Assembly (NCBI RefSeq): GCF_000471025.2
Contig: NZ_CP015840.1
Coordinates: 806,001 to 870,000, forward strand
Source of the DNA: Chlamydia gallinacea 08-1274/3
GTDB lineage: Bacteria > Chlamydiota > Chlamydiia > Chlamydiales > Chlamydiaceae
DNA: 64,000 nt
Direction of reading: 5' to 3'
In this document: piece by piece, positions 10,036 to 19,038 of the stretch
Position numbering within the stretch: position 1 is the first letter of the stretch
Layout of the letters: every line of letters begins with the position of its first letter
Notes under the pieces: generated by a model
The model's input: only the letters and a program-made list of their open reading frames with translations
Databases searched by the model: none
What the model was told of the DNA's origin: nothing
Translations under genes and position numbers: made by a program

Positions 10036-10735
10036 TTGCGCTTTACTTATATTTTGTCTGTTGAGAGGAAGTTGTGGAGAAGGTGCTGAGCCCCTGCAGC
10101 GAGTGCGTCGTAATGAGGTGATTTTTATTGATCCGGGACATGGAGGTAAGGATCAAGGAACTGCGAGTAAAGAGTTCCACTATGAAGAAAAAACACTTGC
10201 TTTATCACTAGCATTTGCTGTGCAGAATTATCTTAAGCGTATGGGTTATAGGCCTGTTCTCACTCGTACGTCGGATGTGTATGTGGATTTAGGGAAGAGA
10301 GTTGCTTTAGCTAATCAAAATACAGCAGATGTTTTTATTAGTATTCATTGCAATTATTCATCTAATGCATCTGCTTTTGGCACAGAGATTTATTTTTATA
10401 GTGGGAAACAAGCAACAGCAGTACGATCGCATGCTTCAGAAGCTTTGGCTAAAAATCTTTTAAATTCTATGAAAAAACATGGTGCATTGAAAAGTCGTGG
10501 AGTGAAGGAAGGAAACTTTGCTGTTATTCGAGAAACTACGATGCCGGCTGTGCTAATAGAAACTGGATTTTTATCTAATGCTAGAGAAAGAGCTGCTCTT
10601 TTAGATGCGCGTTACCGCATGCATATAGCTAAGGGAATTGCCGAAGGGATTCATACATTTCTTACTGGGCCAGATTTTCAGAAGATAGGCTCATTCAATA
10701 CGAAAAAAAAATCTATCAAAACTAGTGCAAATTAA
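9992..10735 (+). CDS. amiA: N-acetylmuramoyl-L-alanine amidase AmiA (Amidase_3)
   Basis: Zinc amidase that removes stem peptides from septal peptidoglycan. Motifs: FIDPGHGGKDQG (first zinc ligand), a Glu ligand near the YEEKTLAL region, DVFISIHCN (second His), and PAVLIETGFLSN (catalytic Glu). The N-terminus has a hydrophobic stretch (CALLIFCLLRG) compatible with a signal peptide. I chose the ATG at 9992; an upstream ATG at 9950 in the same frame extends it by 14 residues. The gene overlaps murE in another frame. The chlamydial enzyme has been reported to have both amidase and penicillin-sensitive carboxypeptidase activity, as I recall. Confidence 0.92.
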   Translation: MIGKLFGKFYPRSSNCALLIFCLLRGSCGEGAEPLQRVRRNEVIFIDPGHGGKDQGTASKEFHYEEKTLALSLAFAVQNYLKRMGYRPVLTRTSDVYVDLGKRVALANQNTADVFISIHCNYSSNASAFGTEIYFYSGKQATAVRSHASEALAKNLLNSMKKHGALKSRGVKEGNFAVIRETTMPAVLIETGFLSNARERAALLDARYRMHIAKGIAEGIHTFLTGPDFQKIGSFNTKKKSIKTSAN

Positions 10736-10747
10736 AAATTATAATAC

Positions 10748-10821
10748 CGTCCTCGATGCGATTTGAACGCATGACCTGTTGCTTAGGAGGCAACCGCTCT
10801 ATCCTACTGAGCTACGAGGAC
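10748..10821 (-). tRNA. tRNA-Arg (CCT anticodon)
   Basis: On the minus strand the sequence folds as a 74-nt cloverleaf: acceptor GTCCTCG paired with CGAGGAC, D arm GCTC...GAGC, anticodon stem GTTGC/GCAAC with loop CTCCTAA (anticodon CCT, reading AGG), and T arm ATGCG-TTCAAAT-CGCAT. The CCA tail is not encoded. It lies between amiA and the HU/IHF gene, on the opposite strand. Confidence 0.96.
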
Positions 10822-10974
10822 ACTTGGATTAGTACTGTAGCAATTTGGGCTAAAGAAGTCACGTACTTGCCTCATTTAGCATACATGTGAATTTTTATTT
10901 CTTGTTACGTATAGTTTTCTCCCCTCCTGAACTTGATTGAACTTATGGTAGGGCTTTATATTTTAAAAAATATC

Positions 10975-11002
10975 TTGAATCCAAAGGATGAATAGATATG
11001 AT
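10975..11002 (+). promoter_or_regulatory. Candidate sigma-66 promoter for the HU/IHF gene
   Basis: TTGAAT (10975-10980) and TATGAT (10997-11002) with a 16-base spacer, 84 bases upstream of the HU/IHF start. It is the best -35/-10 pair in this 260-base gap. The gene start is served by AGGGAGG about 10 bases upstream of the ATG. Seen by eye only. Confidence 0.45.
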
Positions 11003-11085
11003 ACGCTTATACTTCAAAAGTTTATTATTTAGGGCTACTCAATTAGTTACTTTAGGGCACTTTAATTAGGGAGGCAACGGCTAAT

Positions 11086-11388
11086 ATGGCTACCATGACT
11101 AAGAAAAAACTGATCAGTACAATATCTCAGGACCATAAGATTCATCCGAATCATGTGCGCACCGTAATCCAAAATTTTTTGGATAAGATGACAGATGCTC
11201 TAGTCAAAGGTGATAGATTGGAATTTAGGGATTTCGGTGTTCTCCAGGTAGTAGAAAGAAAACCTAAGGTGGGTCGTAATCCTAAAAATGCTGCGGTGCC
11301 CATCCATATTCCTGCACGACGTGCTGTAAAGTTTACACCAGGAAAACGGATGAAGCGTTTGATTGAAACTCCTTCGAATAATTCTTAA
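11086..11388 (+). CDS. ihfA: HU/IHF-family DNA-bending protein
   Basis: 100-residue member of the HU/IHF family, which forms dimers that bend DNA through a beta-arm inserted in the minor groove. The family core VIQNFLDKMTDALVKGDRLEFRDFGVLQV and the arm VGRNPKNAAVPIHIPARRAVKFTPGKRMK, with the conserved RNP tip, are clear. A second in-frame ATG at 11095 is possible; the upstream one is better placed for AGGGAGG. Whether the chlamydial protein acts as HU (homodimer, non-specific) or IHF is not settled by sequence. It is probably a core nucleoid protein of the replicative form, in contrast to the Hc2 protein encoded at 42.8 kb. Confidence 0.93.
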   Translation: MATMTKKKLISTISQDHKIHPNHVRTVIQNFLDKMTDALVKGDRLEFRDFGVLQVVERKPKVGRNPKNAAVPIHIPARRAVKFTPGKRMKRLIETPSNNS

Positions 11389-11445
11389 TTTTTTGTGCCT
11401 TTTGTATTTAATCCTTGAGTCAAGTTTTTAAGATGATTTAGAGAC

Positions 11446-11474
11446 TTGACTCTAAAGTTTGTTATTATTATTGT
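11446..11474 (+). promoter_or_regulatory. Candidate promoter, overlapping an inverted repeat
   Basis: TTGACT (11446-11451) and TATTGT (11469-11474) with a 17-base spacer, 40 bases before the next gene start. The -35 box lies inside the right arm of an inverted repeat, GAGTCAAGT (11417-11425) with ACTTGACTC (11444-11452). The repeat could be the terminator of the HU/IHF gene, an operator, or both. It has no strong T-run after it, so I favour the promoter reading. Confidence 0.45.
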
Positions 11475-11513
11475 CTGGACGCAATCTATTTCTGAGTAAA
11501 ATTGTGCATAACG

Positions 11514-12695
11514 ATGGGATTACAGCCAAGATTACAAGAATGTATCGAAGTGTTTCCCCGTGTGAATTTTGATGCGCAAGTGAAGGAGCTCATTTATGCT
11601 TGTCAGAATAAAGAGCTTCGAGATTTTGTCTTTAAATTTTTTCGCTATCATCCTCTGATAAAAGTTCATGATATTGCTCGAGCTATTTACCTATTGATGG
11701 CTTTAGAAGAAGGCCAGGATTTAGGGTTAGATTTCTTAAAGCTACAACAGGAGAATTCTGGAGCTGTACGCTTATTTTGTTGCGGAGGATTTCCTTGGAA
11801 AGGGCTACCTTATCCTGGAGAGCATGCCGAGCTCGGTTTATTGCTTTTACAAATATCTAGATTTTACGACGCAAGTTTAAAACTTGCTGAAATGATGAGT
11901 TCTTTTCACCAGTCAATGTTTATGCATGAAGAAACGATTTTTCCTTCTCTGTGGAGCCAGGAGATTACGCGTCCTGCGAAGGAAAAAACCTCTTTGAGTA
12001 GATCTTTTCTTTATCAATTGGATCAACAAATTGTAAATGAATTCACCTCTGTTGAACCGAATTTAGGTTTTTGGATGCAGAGAACATGTTCGTCGTCTGC
12101 ATTTATTTCTGGATCGGGTTGTAAGAGTGGCGTTGGGGCATATTATTTTGGTGATGTTGGTATTGTTAATTACGGTCCCTGTTATGGTGATATTAGTGAT
12201 TGTCAGGGGTTTGGAATTTCAGGAGTAGTTAAAGAGTTTTCCTGTGTAGAGAACATAGGAGAAGTTATCTGTTCTTTTCTTTCTTCAACCTCGCTTCCTT
12301 ATTCTAGGTCCACTGGATTTTCTTATTTACAAGACGCTCATTTGGGCATACAGGTGCGTCATGATTTCCGGATTTCAGGGATGGGGTGTCAAGTAAATTC
12401 TTTTTTAACAGAAGAAAATACAGGGAACCTAACGTTTTCTATTTTTTGTAAGGGAAAAATGTGCCAGGTGATAGAGGGGCCCCGGCTACGAGCAGGTTCT
12501 TTGGATTCTTATAAGGGGCCAGCAAATGATGTCATTATCCAGGGAGAACGTGATTCTTTACGTATTTTAACTTCTAGTCGATATATGGAAATATTTTCTT
12601 TACAAGGCAAGGAAAGTTTTTGGGGAAGTAATTTTTTAATTAACATTCCTTATCAGGATTCCTCTGTATCGTTAGTCTTTGAAAAAAGTAATTAA
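11514..12695 (+). CDS. Conserved chlamydial hypothetical protein (CT266-type)
   Basis: 393 residues from the ATG at 11514; an in-frame TTG at 11502 is less likely. I do not recognise a family outside chlamydiae. The first 180 residues look helical (KELIYACQNKELRDFVFKFFRYHPL). From about 185 on, the sequence is Gly/Ser/Cys-rich with short beta-like segments (SSAFISGSGCKSGVGAYYFGDVGIVNYGPCYGDISDCQGFG), suggesting a beta-rich C-terminal half that may resemble heparinase/beta-helix type folds, although no catalytic motif is evident. It stands between the HU/IHF and accA genes with its own candidate promoter. Confidence 0.8.
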   Translation: MGLQPRLQECIEVFPRVNFDAQVKELIYACQNKELRDFVFKFFRYHPLIKVHDIARAIYLLMALEEGQDLGLDFLKLQQENSGAVRLFCCGGFPWKGLPYPGEHAELGLLLLQISRFYDASLKLAEMMSSFHQSMFMHEETIFPSLWSQEITRPAKEKTSLSRSFLYQLDQQIVNEFTSVEPNLGFWMQRTCSSSAFISGSGCKSGVGAYYFGDVGIVNYGPCYGDISDCQGFGISGVVKEFSCVENIGEVICSFLSSTSLPYSRSTGFSYLQDAHLGIQVRHDFRISGMGCQVNSFLTEENTGNLTFSIFCKGKMCQVIEGPRLRAGSLDSYKGPANDVIIQGERDSLRILTSSRYMEIFSLQGKESFWGSNFLINIPYQDSSVSLVFEKSN

Positions 12696-12700
12696 AAAGA

Positions 12701-12728
12701 ATCATTTTTTAATCCTCATTAAAATGAT
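12701..12728 (+). terminator. Possible terminator hairpin
   Basis: ATCATTTT (12701-12708) can pair with AAAATGAT (12721-12728) over a 12-base loop just after the CT266-type gene. The stem is AT-rich and the T-run (12739-12744) starts 10 bases later, so function is doubtful. Confidence 0.3.
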
Positions 12729-12791
12729 CTTATAATTGTTTTTTAAGAATTATTTGTATTAAAATTATCCTTTTCTGTAAGAGGAGTGATT

Positions 12792-13766
12792 ATGGAGCTT
12801 CTTCCCCACGAAAAACAAGTGGTTGAGTATGAGAAAACAATCGCTGAGTTTAAGGAAAAGAACAAAAAAAATTCTTTACTTTCCTCTTCTGAGATACAAA
12901 AATTGGAAAGGCGTCTAGACAAGTTAAAAGAAAAAATTTATTCCGATTTGACTCCTTGGGAGCGTGTGCAAATTTGTCGCCATCCCTCACGTCCTCGTTC
13001 AGTTAATTATATTGAAGGGATGTGTGATGAATTTATGGAACTAGCTGGAGATAGGACCTTTCGGGATGATCCTGCTGTTGTTGGTGGATTAGCGAGAATT
13101 CAAGGACAAAAGTTCATGCTCATTGGCCAAGAGAAGGGATGTGACACAGCTTCTCGTGTTCATCGTAATTTTGGCATGCTATGTCCCGAAGGATTTCGCA
13201 AGGCTCTCCGTCTAGCAAAAATGGCAGAAAAATTTCATTTGCCTATTATTTTTCTTGTAGATACTCCCGGGGCGTTTCCCGGATTGACTGCTGAAGAGCG
13301 CGGTCAAGGCTGGGCAATTGCTAATAATCTCTTTGAATTATCTAGATTGAAGACGCCAATCATTGTTCTTATTATTGGGGAAGGGTGTTCTGGAGGAGCT
13401 TTGGGCATGGCAATTGGCGATGTTATTGCTATGTTAGAGCACTCCTACTACTCTGTAATTTCTCCTGAAGGTTGTGCTTCCATTCTATGGAAAGATCCTA
13501 AGAAAAATAGTGAAGCAGCTGCTATGTTAAAAATGCATGGTGAGGATCTCAAGCAGTTTGCCATTGTTGATGTGGTTATTAAAGAGCCTGTGGGAGGAGC
13601 GCACCATGATCCTGCGGCAATATACGACAGTGTGCAAAAATTCATACTTCAGGAATGGTTGCGATTAAAAGATCTGTCCATAGAGAATTTATTAGAGAAA
13701 CGATACCAGAAATTTCGGACTATAGGTCTTTATGAAACTTCTTCTGAAAGCAGTTCTCAGACATAA
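12792..13766 (+). CDS. accA: Acetyl-CoA carboxylase carboxyltransferase subunit alpha
   Basis: 324 residues from the ATG at 12792, which has AAGAGGAG seven bases upstream; an in-frame GTG lies at 12786. With AccD it transfers CO2 from carboxybiotin to acetyl-CoA to give malonyl-CoA for fatty-acid synthesis. The crotonase-like core is clear: [40 protein letters not shown]-x-AEERGQG, and [15 protein letters not shown]. The N-terminal coiled segment typical of AccA is present (about 15-50). Its 3' end overlaps the ABC exporter by 35 bp. FabI at 20 kb belongs to the same pathway. Confidence 0.96.
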   Translation: MELLPHEKQVVEYEKTIAEFKEKNKKNSLLSSSEIQKLERRLDKLKEKIYSDLTPWERVQICRHPSRPRSVNYIEGMCDEFMELAGDRTFRDDPAVVGGLARIQGQKFMLIGQEKGCDTASRVHRNFGMLCPEGFRKALRLAKMAEKFHLPIIFLVDTPGAFPGLTAEERGQGWAIANNLFELSRLKTPIIVLIIGEGCSGGALGMAIGDVIAMLEHSYYSVISPEGCASILWKDPKKNSEAAAMLKMHGEDLKQFAIVDVVIKEPVGGAHHDPAAIYDSVQKFILQEWLRLKDLSIENLLEKRYQKFRTIGLYETSSESSSQT

Positions 13767-15690
13767 AAAACACCTAATTTTATTGGGATTTTCTCTGCTC
13801 TCTATTCTTGGATTGACAATCTCTTCACAAGCAGAGATTTTTTCCCTAGGCATGATTGCTAAAACAGGTCCCGATGCCTTTGTCCTTTTTGCTAATAAGA
13901 AAAATAATCGACTCGTAAAAGAGTATGAGCTTAGCCAACAACAGATTTTAGCAAAGTGGTCAGAAATTTCTCCTGGTTCTGATCGGATAACCTTATCTCA
14001 GGCAAACGCCTATATTGCCCAGTATGGAAATGGATCTTCTTCAATAACAGCTAGGTTATCGAAAAAAATCTCTCAATATATGGATTTATCCCGTTTTTCG
14101 TCATTAGCCCTGTTTTTGGTAATAGTAGCTATTTTCAAAGCTGTGACATTATTTTTTCAGCGGTTTTTAGCTCAGGTGGTCTCTATTCGTGTGAGTTGTG
14201 ATTTGCGTAAAGATTATTTCGCTGCGTTACAGCATCTTCCCATGACATTTTTTCATTCTCACGATATGGGAAATTTAAGTAGTCGTGTGATTACGGATTC
14301 TTCATCCATTGCCTTAGCAGTAAATTCTCTGATGATGAATTATGTGCAGGCTCCCATTACTCTCGTTCTAGCGTTAATTATTTGTTTATCAATATCGTGG
14401 AAATTTTCTCTTCTTCTTTGTGTAGCTTTTCCTGTATTGATACTCCCCATTGTTGTGATTGCTAGGAAAATCAAACTACTGGCGAAAAAGATTCAAAGAA
14501 ATCAGGATAAGTTTTCCTCAGTACTTTTAGATTTTTTAGCAGGAATCCTTACAGTGAAAGTATTTCGCACAGAGGCATTTGCTTTTAAAAAATATTGTGA
14601 TCAAAATACGCAAATTGCTGCTTTAGAAGAAAAGAGCGCTGCTTATGCTTTGTTACCTCGCCCATTATTGCATACAATAGCTTCTTTGTTTTTTGCTTTT
14701 GTTGTGATTATCGGTCTCTATAAATTTCATCTTCCTCCTGAAGAGTTAATTGTTTTTTGCGGGTTGTTATACCTTATTTATGACCCTGTAAAGAAATTTG
14801 CTGATGAAAATACAAATATTATGAAAGGCTGCGCTGCCGCTGAGCGTTTTTATGAGGTTCTTTCTCATCCGAGTCTTTACCGTGACGATGAAGGGAAAAC
14901 ATTTTGTGGATTACAAAGTTGTATTGAGTTTCGGAATGTATCGTTTGCCTATGATGAACGTACTAAGGTTCTTCATGATGTCAATTTTACCATAGCGAAA
15001 GGAGAAGCTATAGGGATTGTTGGTCCCACAGGGGCGGGGAAAACAACAATTATACAATTGCTTCCTCGATTATATGAAGTCTCTGAAGGAGAAATTCTTT
15101 TCGACGGTCTTTCTGTGAAAGATTACAGTAAATCTTCGTTGAGGGATCATATAGGTTGTGTTTTACAAAAGCCTTTTTTATTTTACGATACTATTTGGAA
15201 TAATCTTACTTGTGGAAAAGATATCCCAGAAAAGGATGTGATTGACGCATTAAAACAAGCCTGTGCCTATGAATTTGTGAAAAATATGCCGCAAGGGATC
15301 CATAGCTTATTAGAAGAAGCAGGGAAAAATCTTTCTGGAGGGCAGCAGCAGCGATTAACAATAGCACGTGCCTTATTAAAAAATTCTTCGATTTTAATTT
15401 TAGATGAAGCGACCTCTTCTTTAGATGCAATTAGTGAAAATTACATTAAAGAAATTATTGGCAAGCTGAAAGGACAGTGTACTCAGATCATTATTGCTCA
15501 TAGGTTATCTACGCTAGAGTACGTTGATCGAGTAATTTATTTAGAGAATGGAGAGAAAGTTGCTGAGGGAATGAAAGATGAACTCCTAGCAACGTGCCCA
15601 TCATTTTTTAAAATGTGGAAATTGTCTGGAGCTAAAGATCGGGAGGATTCTCATTCTAATGCAGAATTGGTAAGCTCTTCTTTACGTTAG
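13732..15690 (+). CDS. msbA: MsbA-like ABC exporter (fused permease/ATPase)
   Basis: 652-residue half-transporter that would homodimerise in the inner membrane. Six hydrophobic segments lie within about 15-375. There is an insertion between the first two segments (residues about 40-120, [21 protein letters not shown]...) longer than in E. coli MsbA (582 residues). The ATPase domain has Walker [10 protein letters not shown], the signature LSGGQQQR, Walker [13 protein letters not shown] and the switch His in IIIAHRLST. Lipid A/LOS flipping is the usual role for the chlamydial orthologue, inferred from family. The 3' end overlaps the convergent futalosine hydrolase gene by 35 bp. Confidence 0.9.
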   Translation: MKLLLKAVLRHKKHLILLGFSLLSILGLTISSQAEIFSLGMIAKTGPDAFVLFANKKNNRLVKEYELSQQQILAKWSEISPGSDRITLSQANAYIAQYGNGSSSITARLSKKISQYMDLSRFSSLALFLVIVAIFKAVTLFFQRFLAQVVSIRVSCDLRKDYFAALQHLPMTFFHSHDMGNLSSRVITDSSSIALAVNSLMMNYVQAPITLVLALIICLSISWKFSLLLCVAFPVLILPIVVIARKIKLLAKKIQRNQDKFSSVLLDFLAGILTVKVFRTEAFAFKKYCDQNTQIAALEEKSAAYALLPRPLLHTIASLFFAFVVIIGLYKFHLPPEELIVFCGLLYLIYDPVKKFADENTNIMKGCAAAERFYEVLSHPSLYRDDEGKTFCGLQSCIEFRNVSFAYDERTKVLHDVNFTIAKGEAIGIVGPTGAGKTTIIQLLPRLYEVSEGEILFDGLSVKDYSKSSLRDHIGCVLQKPFLFYDTIWNNLTCGKDIPEKDVIDALKQACAYEFVKNMPQGIHSLLEEAGKNLSGGQQQRLTIARALLKNSSILILDEATSSLDAISENYIKEIIGKLKGQCTQIIIAHRLSTLEYVDRVIYLENGEKVAEGMKDELLATCPSFFKMWKLSGAKDREDSHSNAELVSSSLR

Positions 15691-16327
15691 ATGGGGTCAC
15701 CAAAGCTATAATCGAAATTAAGCATTCTCTTAGTGTTACGCACAGAGTCTCTGCTAAAGCATGTTTGTTTTTTTTGAGATAGTCACTACCTTTTGGAGTT
15801 GTATAATCAGAAACAATTTTTATCATTATACATGGCAGGTTATGGTTTTTACATAGTTGGGCAATTGTATAACCCTCCATATCAATGAGCTGCAAGTGCT
15901 CCAGCATACCATATTTATAAGGAATGGAAGAAGATGCTAGGTGTGCCGAAGAAAGAGATGGCAGAGGAAGAAGTGTAAGTTCCTGTTGGGGGGAAGGATC
16001 CCGAGGATTCTCATAATTCAATTCCGCAACTCTAGTAATTGTATAGCAGTTATGCAGGGGAAAGCAAAATGAAGATGATCCCGCAAAACCCATATTTACA
16101 CAGGCATGGTAGTTAGAGAGGAGTTCTGGGGTTAAAGAAGAAATGACCCCGTCTCTTCCCCATTGTTTAAGAATAAGTAAATCCATAAAGCATAGGTGAT
16201 TTGTATCTCTATAGGTATAGAAATTCGGGTGTTTTTTCTCAAAAGGATATCCTTGAATTACTGCCTCTGCTTCACACATATCGGCAAAGATGAAAAGAAG
16301 ACGAGTATAGTTAGTAAGAATTTGCAT
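15656..16327 (-). CDS. mqnB: Futalosine hydrolase-like nucleosidase (MTAN fold, CT263-type)
   Basis: 223 residues of the purine nucleosidase/phosphorylase superfamily. Visible: a glycine motif ACVNMGFAGSS, the nucleoside-binding run IDMEGYTIAQLC (Met-Glu pair contacting ribose), and KIVSDYTTPKG with the catalytic Asp. In the futalosine route the enzyme releases the base from aminodeoxyfutalosine. The structure of the C. trachomatis homologue has been reported and used to argue for a futalosine route in chlamydiae, as I recall. It overlaps the MqnD-like gene by 17 bp, which supports the pathway assignment over a generic MTA/SAH nucleosidase. Confidence 0.8.
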   Translation of the reverse strand: MQILTNYTRLLFIFADMCEAEAVIQGYPFEKKHPNFYTYRDTNHLCFMDLLILKQWGRDGVISSLTPELLSNYHACVNMGFAGSSSFCFPLHNCYTITRVAELNYENPRDPSPQQELTLLPLPSLSSAHLASSSIPYKYGMLEHLQLIDMEGYTIAQLCKNHNLPCIMIKIVSDYTTPKGSDYLKKNKHALAETLCVTLRECLISIIALVTPSNVKKSLPILH

Positions 16328-17078
16328 ACTCAGATAATTTTTGCAGCGCTTGTTTACCTAACCCGGATAATGCTAAGGTTTCTTGGTTTACATAAGTATC
16401 AATAAATTTTTTAATCACGTTAGCGTTGGGATTTTTAGAATAAGCTAGAGCCGTTTGTATAGATTGTTCAGTTTCTTGAAGAGCTTGGGATAGTGATGTG
16501 TGTAAAGCAGATGTTAGGATGTCTATAGTCGATTGAGGCAAATGTTTTTCTACAATAAGACAACCTAAAGGTAAGGGAAGACCCGTAGTGTTTTCCCATA
16601 GGTTTCCGAGGTCTTCGCGAAGGTATAATTGTGGAGGATAATGAAATCTGTCCTCATGGATCACGACTCCTGATTCTACTTCTCCGCGGATCAGAGCGGG
16701 GATGATAGTATCATACTTCATGGGGATCAGAGTTGCTTGAGGGTAAAATATTTTACATAATAAATGCGCTGTGGTTGTTGTTCCCGGAGTAGCTATCTTA
16801 GTTATAGGTTGGGAAGACGAAGATAGAAGCAAAGGCCCTACCCCATAACTAATAATATTTCCCACCTCCATAAGCTGATAGTGCTCAGAGACTTGGTGTA
16901 GTAAGGCAGCAGAAATTTTAATGAGTGAGCATCTCTTGTACAAAGCTAGGGAATTTAGCCTAGAGATATCAGCAACAGTAATTTGTTGTAATAACGGAAT
17001 ATCAGGATGACGCTCTAAAAAAGCACGGAATAAGAAGATATCATTGGGACAAGGGGAAAACGCGGCTGAGAGTATCAT
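16311..17078 (-). CDS. mqnD: 1,4-dihydroxy-6-naphthoate synthase-like (MqnD/MqnA family)
   Basis: 255 residues. The N-terminus AAFSPCPNDIFLFRAF matches the SPCPNDTF box of MqnD, the enzyme that converts cyclic dehypoxanthinylfutalosine to 1,4-dihydroxy-6-naphthoate. The fold is that of periplasmic-binding-like proteins without a signal peptide, so it is cytoplasmic. The related MqnA shares the superfamily but not this exact box. The stop codon region overlaps the nucleosidase gene by 17 bp, and the start overlaps dnaQ by 4 bp, giving a compact minus-strand operon. Confidence 0.82.
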   Translation of the reverse strand: MILSAAFSPCPNDIFLFRAFLERHPDIPLLQQITVADISRLNSLALYKRCSLIKISAALLHQVSEHYQLMEVGNIISYGVGPLLLSSSSQPITKIATPGTTTTAHLLCKIFYPQATLIPMKYDTIIPALIRGEVESGVVIHEDRFHYPPQLYLREDLGNLWENTTGLPLPLGCLIVEKHLPQSTIDILTSALHTSLSQALQETEQSIQTALAYSKNPNANVIKKFIDTYVNQETLALSGLGKQALQKLSEYANSY

Positions 17079-17764
17079 GAGGACATTTGTTTCATTAATT
17101 GAATGGCTACTTGCATATCTTTATCTAAACTTCCTTGGTTTTCTAACCATTGGATATAGGAAGCGGGGACTTCAGTAAGGGGCTTACCCTTATATTTCCC
17201 AAAAGGCATTTTAAATACTTTAGGGTGGCAGTTATTTTGCATAAGAGAAAAAACTTGCTCTGCGGAGAGATCCCCAATAAGGGAAGAAAAAACATTGTAT
17301 AAGGTAATGACATCATCTAAAGCGCGATGTGCCTGGTTTTCAGAAAAACCATACACTTGTCTTAAGTACTGCAAATTATGCTTTGGTAAATCCGGGCGAT
17401 ATTTTTGCGCCCATTTTAGGGAATCTATGGTACGTAAGTTTAGGGGATCTAAAGAATGCCGACGGCATTCTTTTTCTAGTAAGGGAAAATCAAAACTATC
17501 GTTATTATGAGCTACAAGAATGGAGTCGCTCCCACAAAAGTCGCGGAATTGCCTATAGGCTTCGGGAAATTTTGGAGAAGAAGCTACTGTAGAATCTGTA
17601 ATTCCATGAATTTTTGAAGCTTCCTCAGGAATAGGAATTTCGGGATTCACATAGGTTACAAATGATTGTTTTGTGACATTATTAAAAGCAGCAATTTCTA
17701 TAACACGATCTTTATCTATTTGTGTTCCTGTAGTTTCAGTGTCATAAAAAATAAGAGCTGTCAT
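17075..17764 (-). CDS. dnaQ: DnaQ-like DEDDh 3'-5' exonuclease with C-terminal DUF3820-like tail
   Basis: 229 residues. Exonuclease motifs: ExoI FYDTETTGTQ (Asp, Glu), ExoII VAHNNDSFDFPLLEKEC, and ExoIII HRALDDVITL (His, Asp). This is the proofreading-type nuclease family of the DNA polymerase III epsilon subunit. Residues about 188-225 (KMPFGKYKGKPLTEVPASYIQWLENQG) match the short DUF3820-type module (FGKYKG...L...P..Y..WL), which is not part of E. coli epsilon. Whether this is the replicative proofreader or a separate nuclease cannot be told here. The 9 bp gap to the chaperone gene at 17773 and 4 bp overlap with mqnD indicate cotranscription. Confidence 0.88.
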   Translation of the reverse strand: MTALIFYDTETTGTQIDKDRVIEIAAFNNVTKQSFVTYVNPEIPIPEEASKIHGITDSTVASSPKFPEAYRQFRDFCGSDSILVAHNNDSFDFPLLEKECRRHSLDPLNLRTIDSLKWAQKYRPDLPKHNLQYLRQVYGFSENQAHRALDDVITLYNVFSSLIGDLSAEQVFSLMQNNCHPKVFKMPFGKYKGKPLTEVPASYIQWLENQGSLDKDMQVAIQLMKQMSS

Positions 17765-17772
17765 AATGATCT

Positions 17773-18249
17773 CTATGTATTTGTTTGTTCTTTTTTTGCT
17801 TGTTTTTTTAATTCATCAAGATTCATATTTCCTGAGGATATTAAGCCAACAACGTGTGAGAAACTATCACATACTAATTTAATTGTGTCGATGTATATGC
17901 GTAATAAAGTTTCATGAATCTGTCCTTCTAAACAAGGAAGAACTAGGCGATAAAAGATCAGCCCTTGTTCTTCATCCATTCCAAACCCTGGAATATCCAA
18001 GTCACGATTAAGTAAATGAAGTAGGCGTGCTGTCGCTCCTTTGTGCTCATCATGTAGTTGGTAAGGGAAGTAGCAAATCATTTGAAGGACTTCTCCTTTA
18101 TTACGAATAACAAAAAACAAGGGTAATTCATGGTCGTCCGCTTGGATATTAATGTAGGTAAGTTGGCTTTCTCTTTCCAATAAGGGCTGTAATTCAGCTT
18201 GTTTTAGAAAATTGGATAGATTGTTTTGATTTAACGACCAAGTTGTCAT
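17773..18249 (-). CDS. Type III secretion chaperone, Mcsc-like (CT260-type)
   Basis: 158 residues, acidic overall in the core, no signal peptide. Pattern and position (upstream of dnaQ) match CT260 of C. trachomatis, which I recall as Mcsc, the multiple-cargo secretion chaperone that binds and stabilises Inc-type effectors. Features include a beta-strand rich N-terminal half (SQLTYINIQADDHELPLFFVIRNKGEVLQMICYFPY) and a helical C-terminus, comparable to YbjN-like chaperone folds. A short lysine-rich tail ends the protein. Function is inferred from orthology remembered rather than from a motif. Confidence 0.7.
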   Translation of the reverse strand: MTTWSLNQNNLSNFLKQAELQPLLERESQLTYINIQADDHELPLFFVIRNKGEVLQMICYFPYQLHDEHKGATARLLHLLNRDLDIPGFGMDEEQGLIFYRLVLPCLEGQIHETLLRIYIDTIKLVCDSFSHVVGLISSGNMNLDELKKQAKKEQTNT

Positions 18250-18285
18250 ATGATTTTCTCTCAGTAGTTTGTAAAATATACTTTG

Positions 18286-18783
18286 TTACTCTTTGTTTAT
18301 AAGAGCAGGGACTGGCTCATTGCTATGCGATCTTTGCAATTTTTTTATGCTCTTACTCAATACGTCTGAAGTAGAGAAGGAATTTTTGTTTTCATCATTT
18401 TTTAAAAGAGCATTGATGTCTGTATCTGGAGGGAATTCAGATAGCATAGTGATACGATCATTAGTTTCTGCAATAACGAGGATTTTATTCACAACTCGGA
18501 TAAGGTAGATACAGGTTTTCGGGTTGATAGAACGCCTATCCAAAATTTTAATAGTAGAGTGATTACCAAAACTTTGCCCCCTAGATTTAAGGAACTTTTT
18601 AAATATCCATACTCCGATGCCGAATAAGGTGAGGACTAACACTAAGGATCCTAGCATTTTGAGCATTTCTACTTTCATATTATCTGGGAACATACTTTGG
18701 AATGAGGCAGACTCGTGTAGAGAATCAGAAAGGGCAAGCTCATCAGAAAGAAAAAGGAATCGAGACAAAAAATCGTGCGTCAT
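18286..18783 (-). CDS. FliO-like membrane protein
   Basis: 165 residues from the ATG at 18783; a TTG start at 18798 would add five. One transmembrane helix (about 42-63, LKMLGSLVLVLTLFGIGVWIFKKFL) is followed by a small beta domain with STIKILDRRSINPKTCIYLIRVVNKILVIAETND, the pattern of FliO (membrane helix, then xLGxxxxLxLIRVxGKxxLIGxT). FliO assists assembly of the flagellar export gate. Chlamydiae lack flagella but keep FlhA, FliF and FliI homologues, and FlhA plus sigma-28 occur in this window at 58-61 kb. First gene of a minus-strand group with the Mcsc-like chaperone. Confidence 0.7.
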   Translation of the reverse strand: MTHDFLSRFLFLSDELALSDSLHESASFQSMFPDNMKVEMLKMLGSLVLVLTLFGIGVWIFKKFLKSRGQSFGNHSTIKILDRRSINPKTCIYLIRVVNKILVIAETNDRITMLSEFPPDTDINALLKNDENKNSFSTSDVLSKSIKKLQRSHSNEPVPALINKE

Positions 18784-19038
18784 AAGTTGAGACCCCAATA
18801 TAAGCTACCTAGAAAATCATCTTAGAGATTACTTTTATTTATATTAAGTTAATATGTGATCTAGTGCTAAGAGTAGATTAAACTGTAATTTTATTATTCC
18901 TGCAACAATGATGTACTTAGAGCAAGGGTCTTAAATTTTACAAAAATACGGAATAGTGTGGTTTAAGGATTTTTCATTGTATTTTTTTTTGTGAATCGTT
19001 GGAAATACATCTAGGTTATAGAGGAAATGGGTGATTTT

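Noticed and set aside
10863-10874. GTACTTGCCTCA near the HU/IHF gene, matching in inverse the 12-mer at 35778-35789
   Set aside because: A 12-base match between two places in 64 kb is expected by chance many times, so I give it no weight as a shared regulatory motif.
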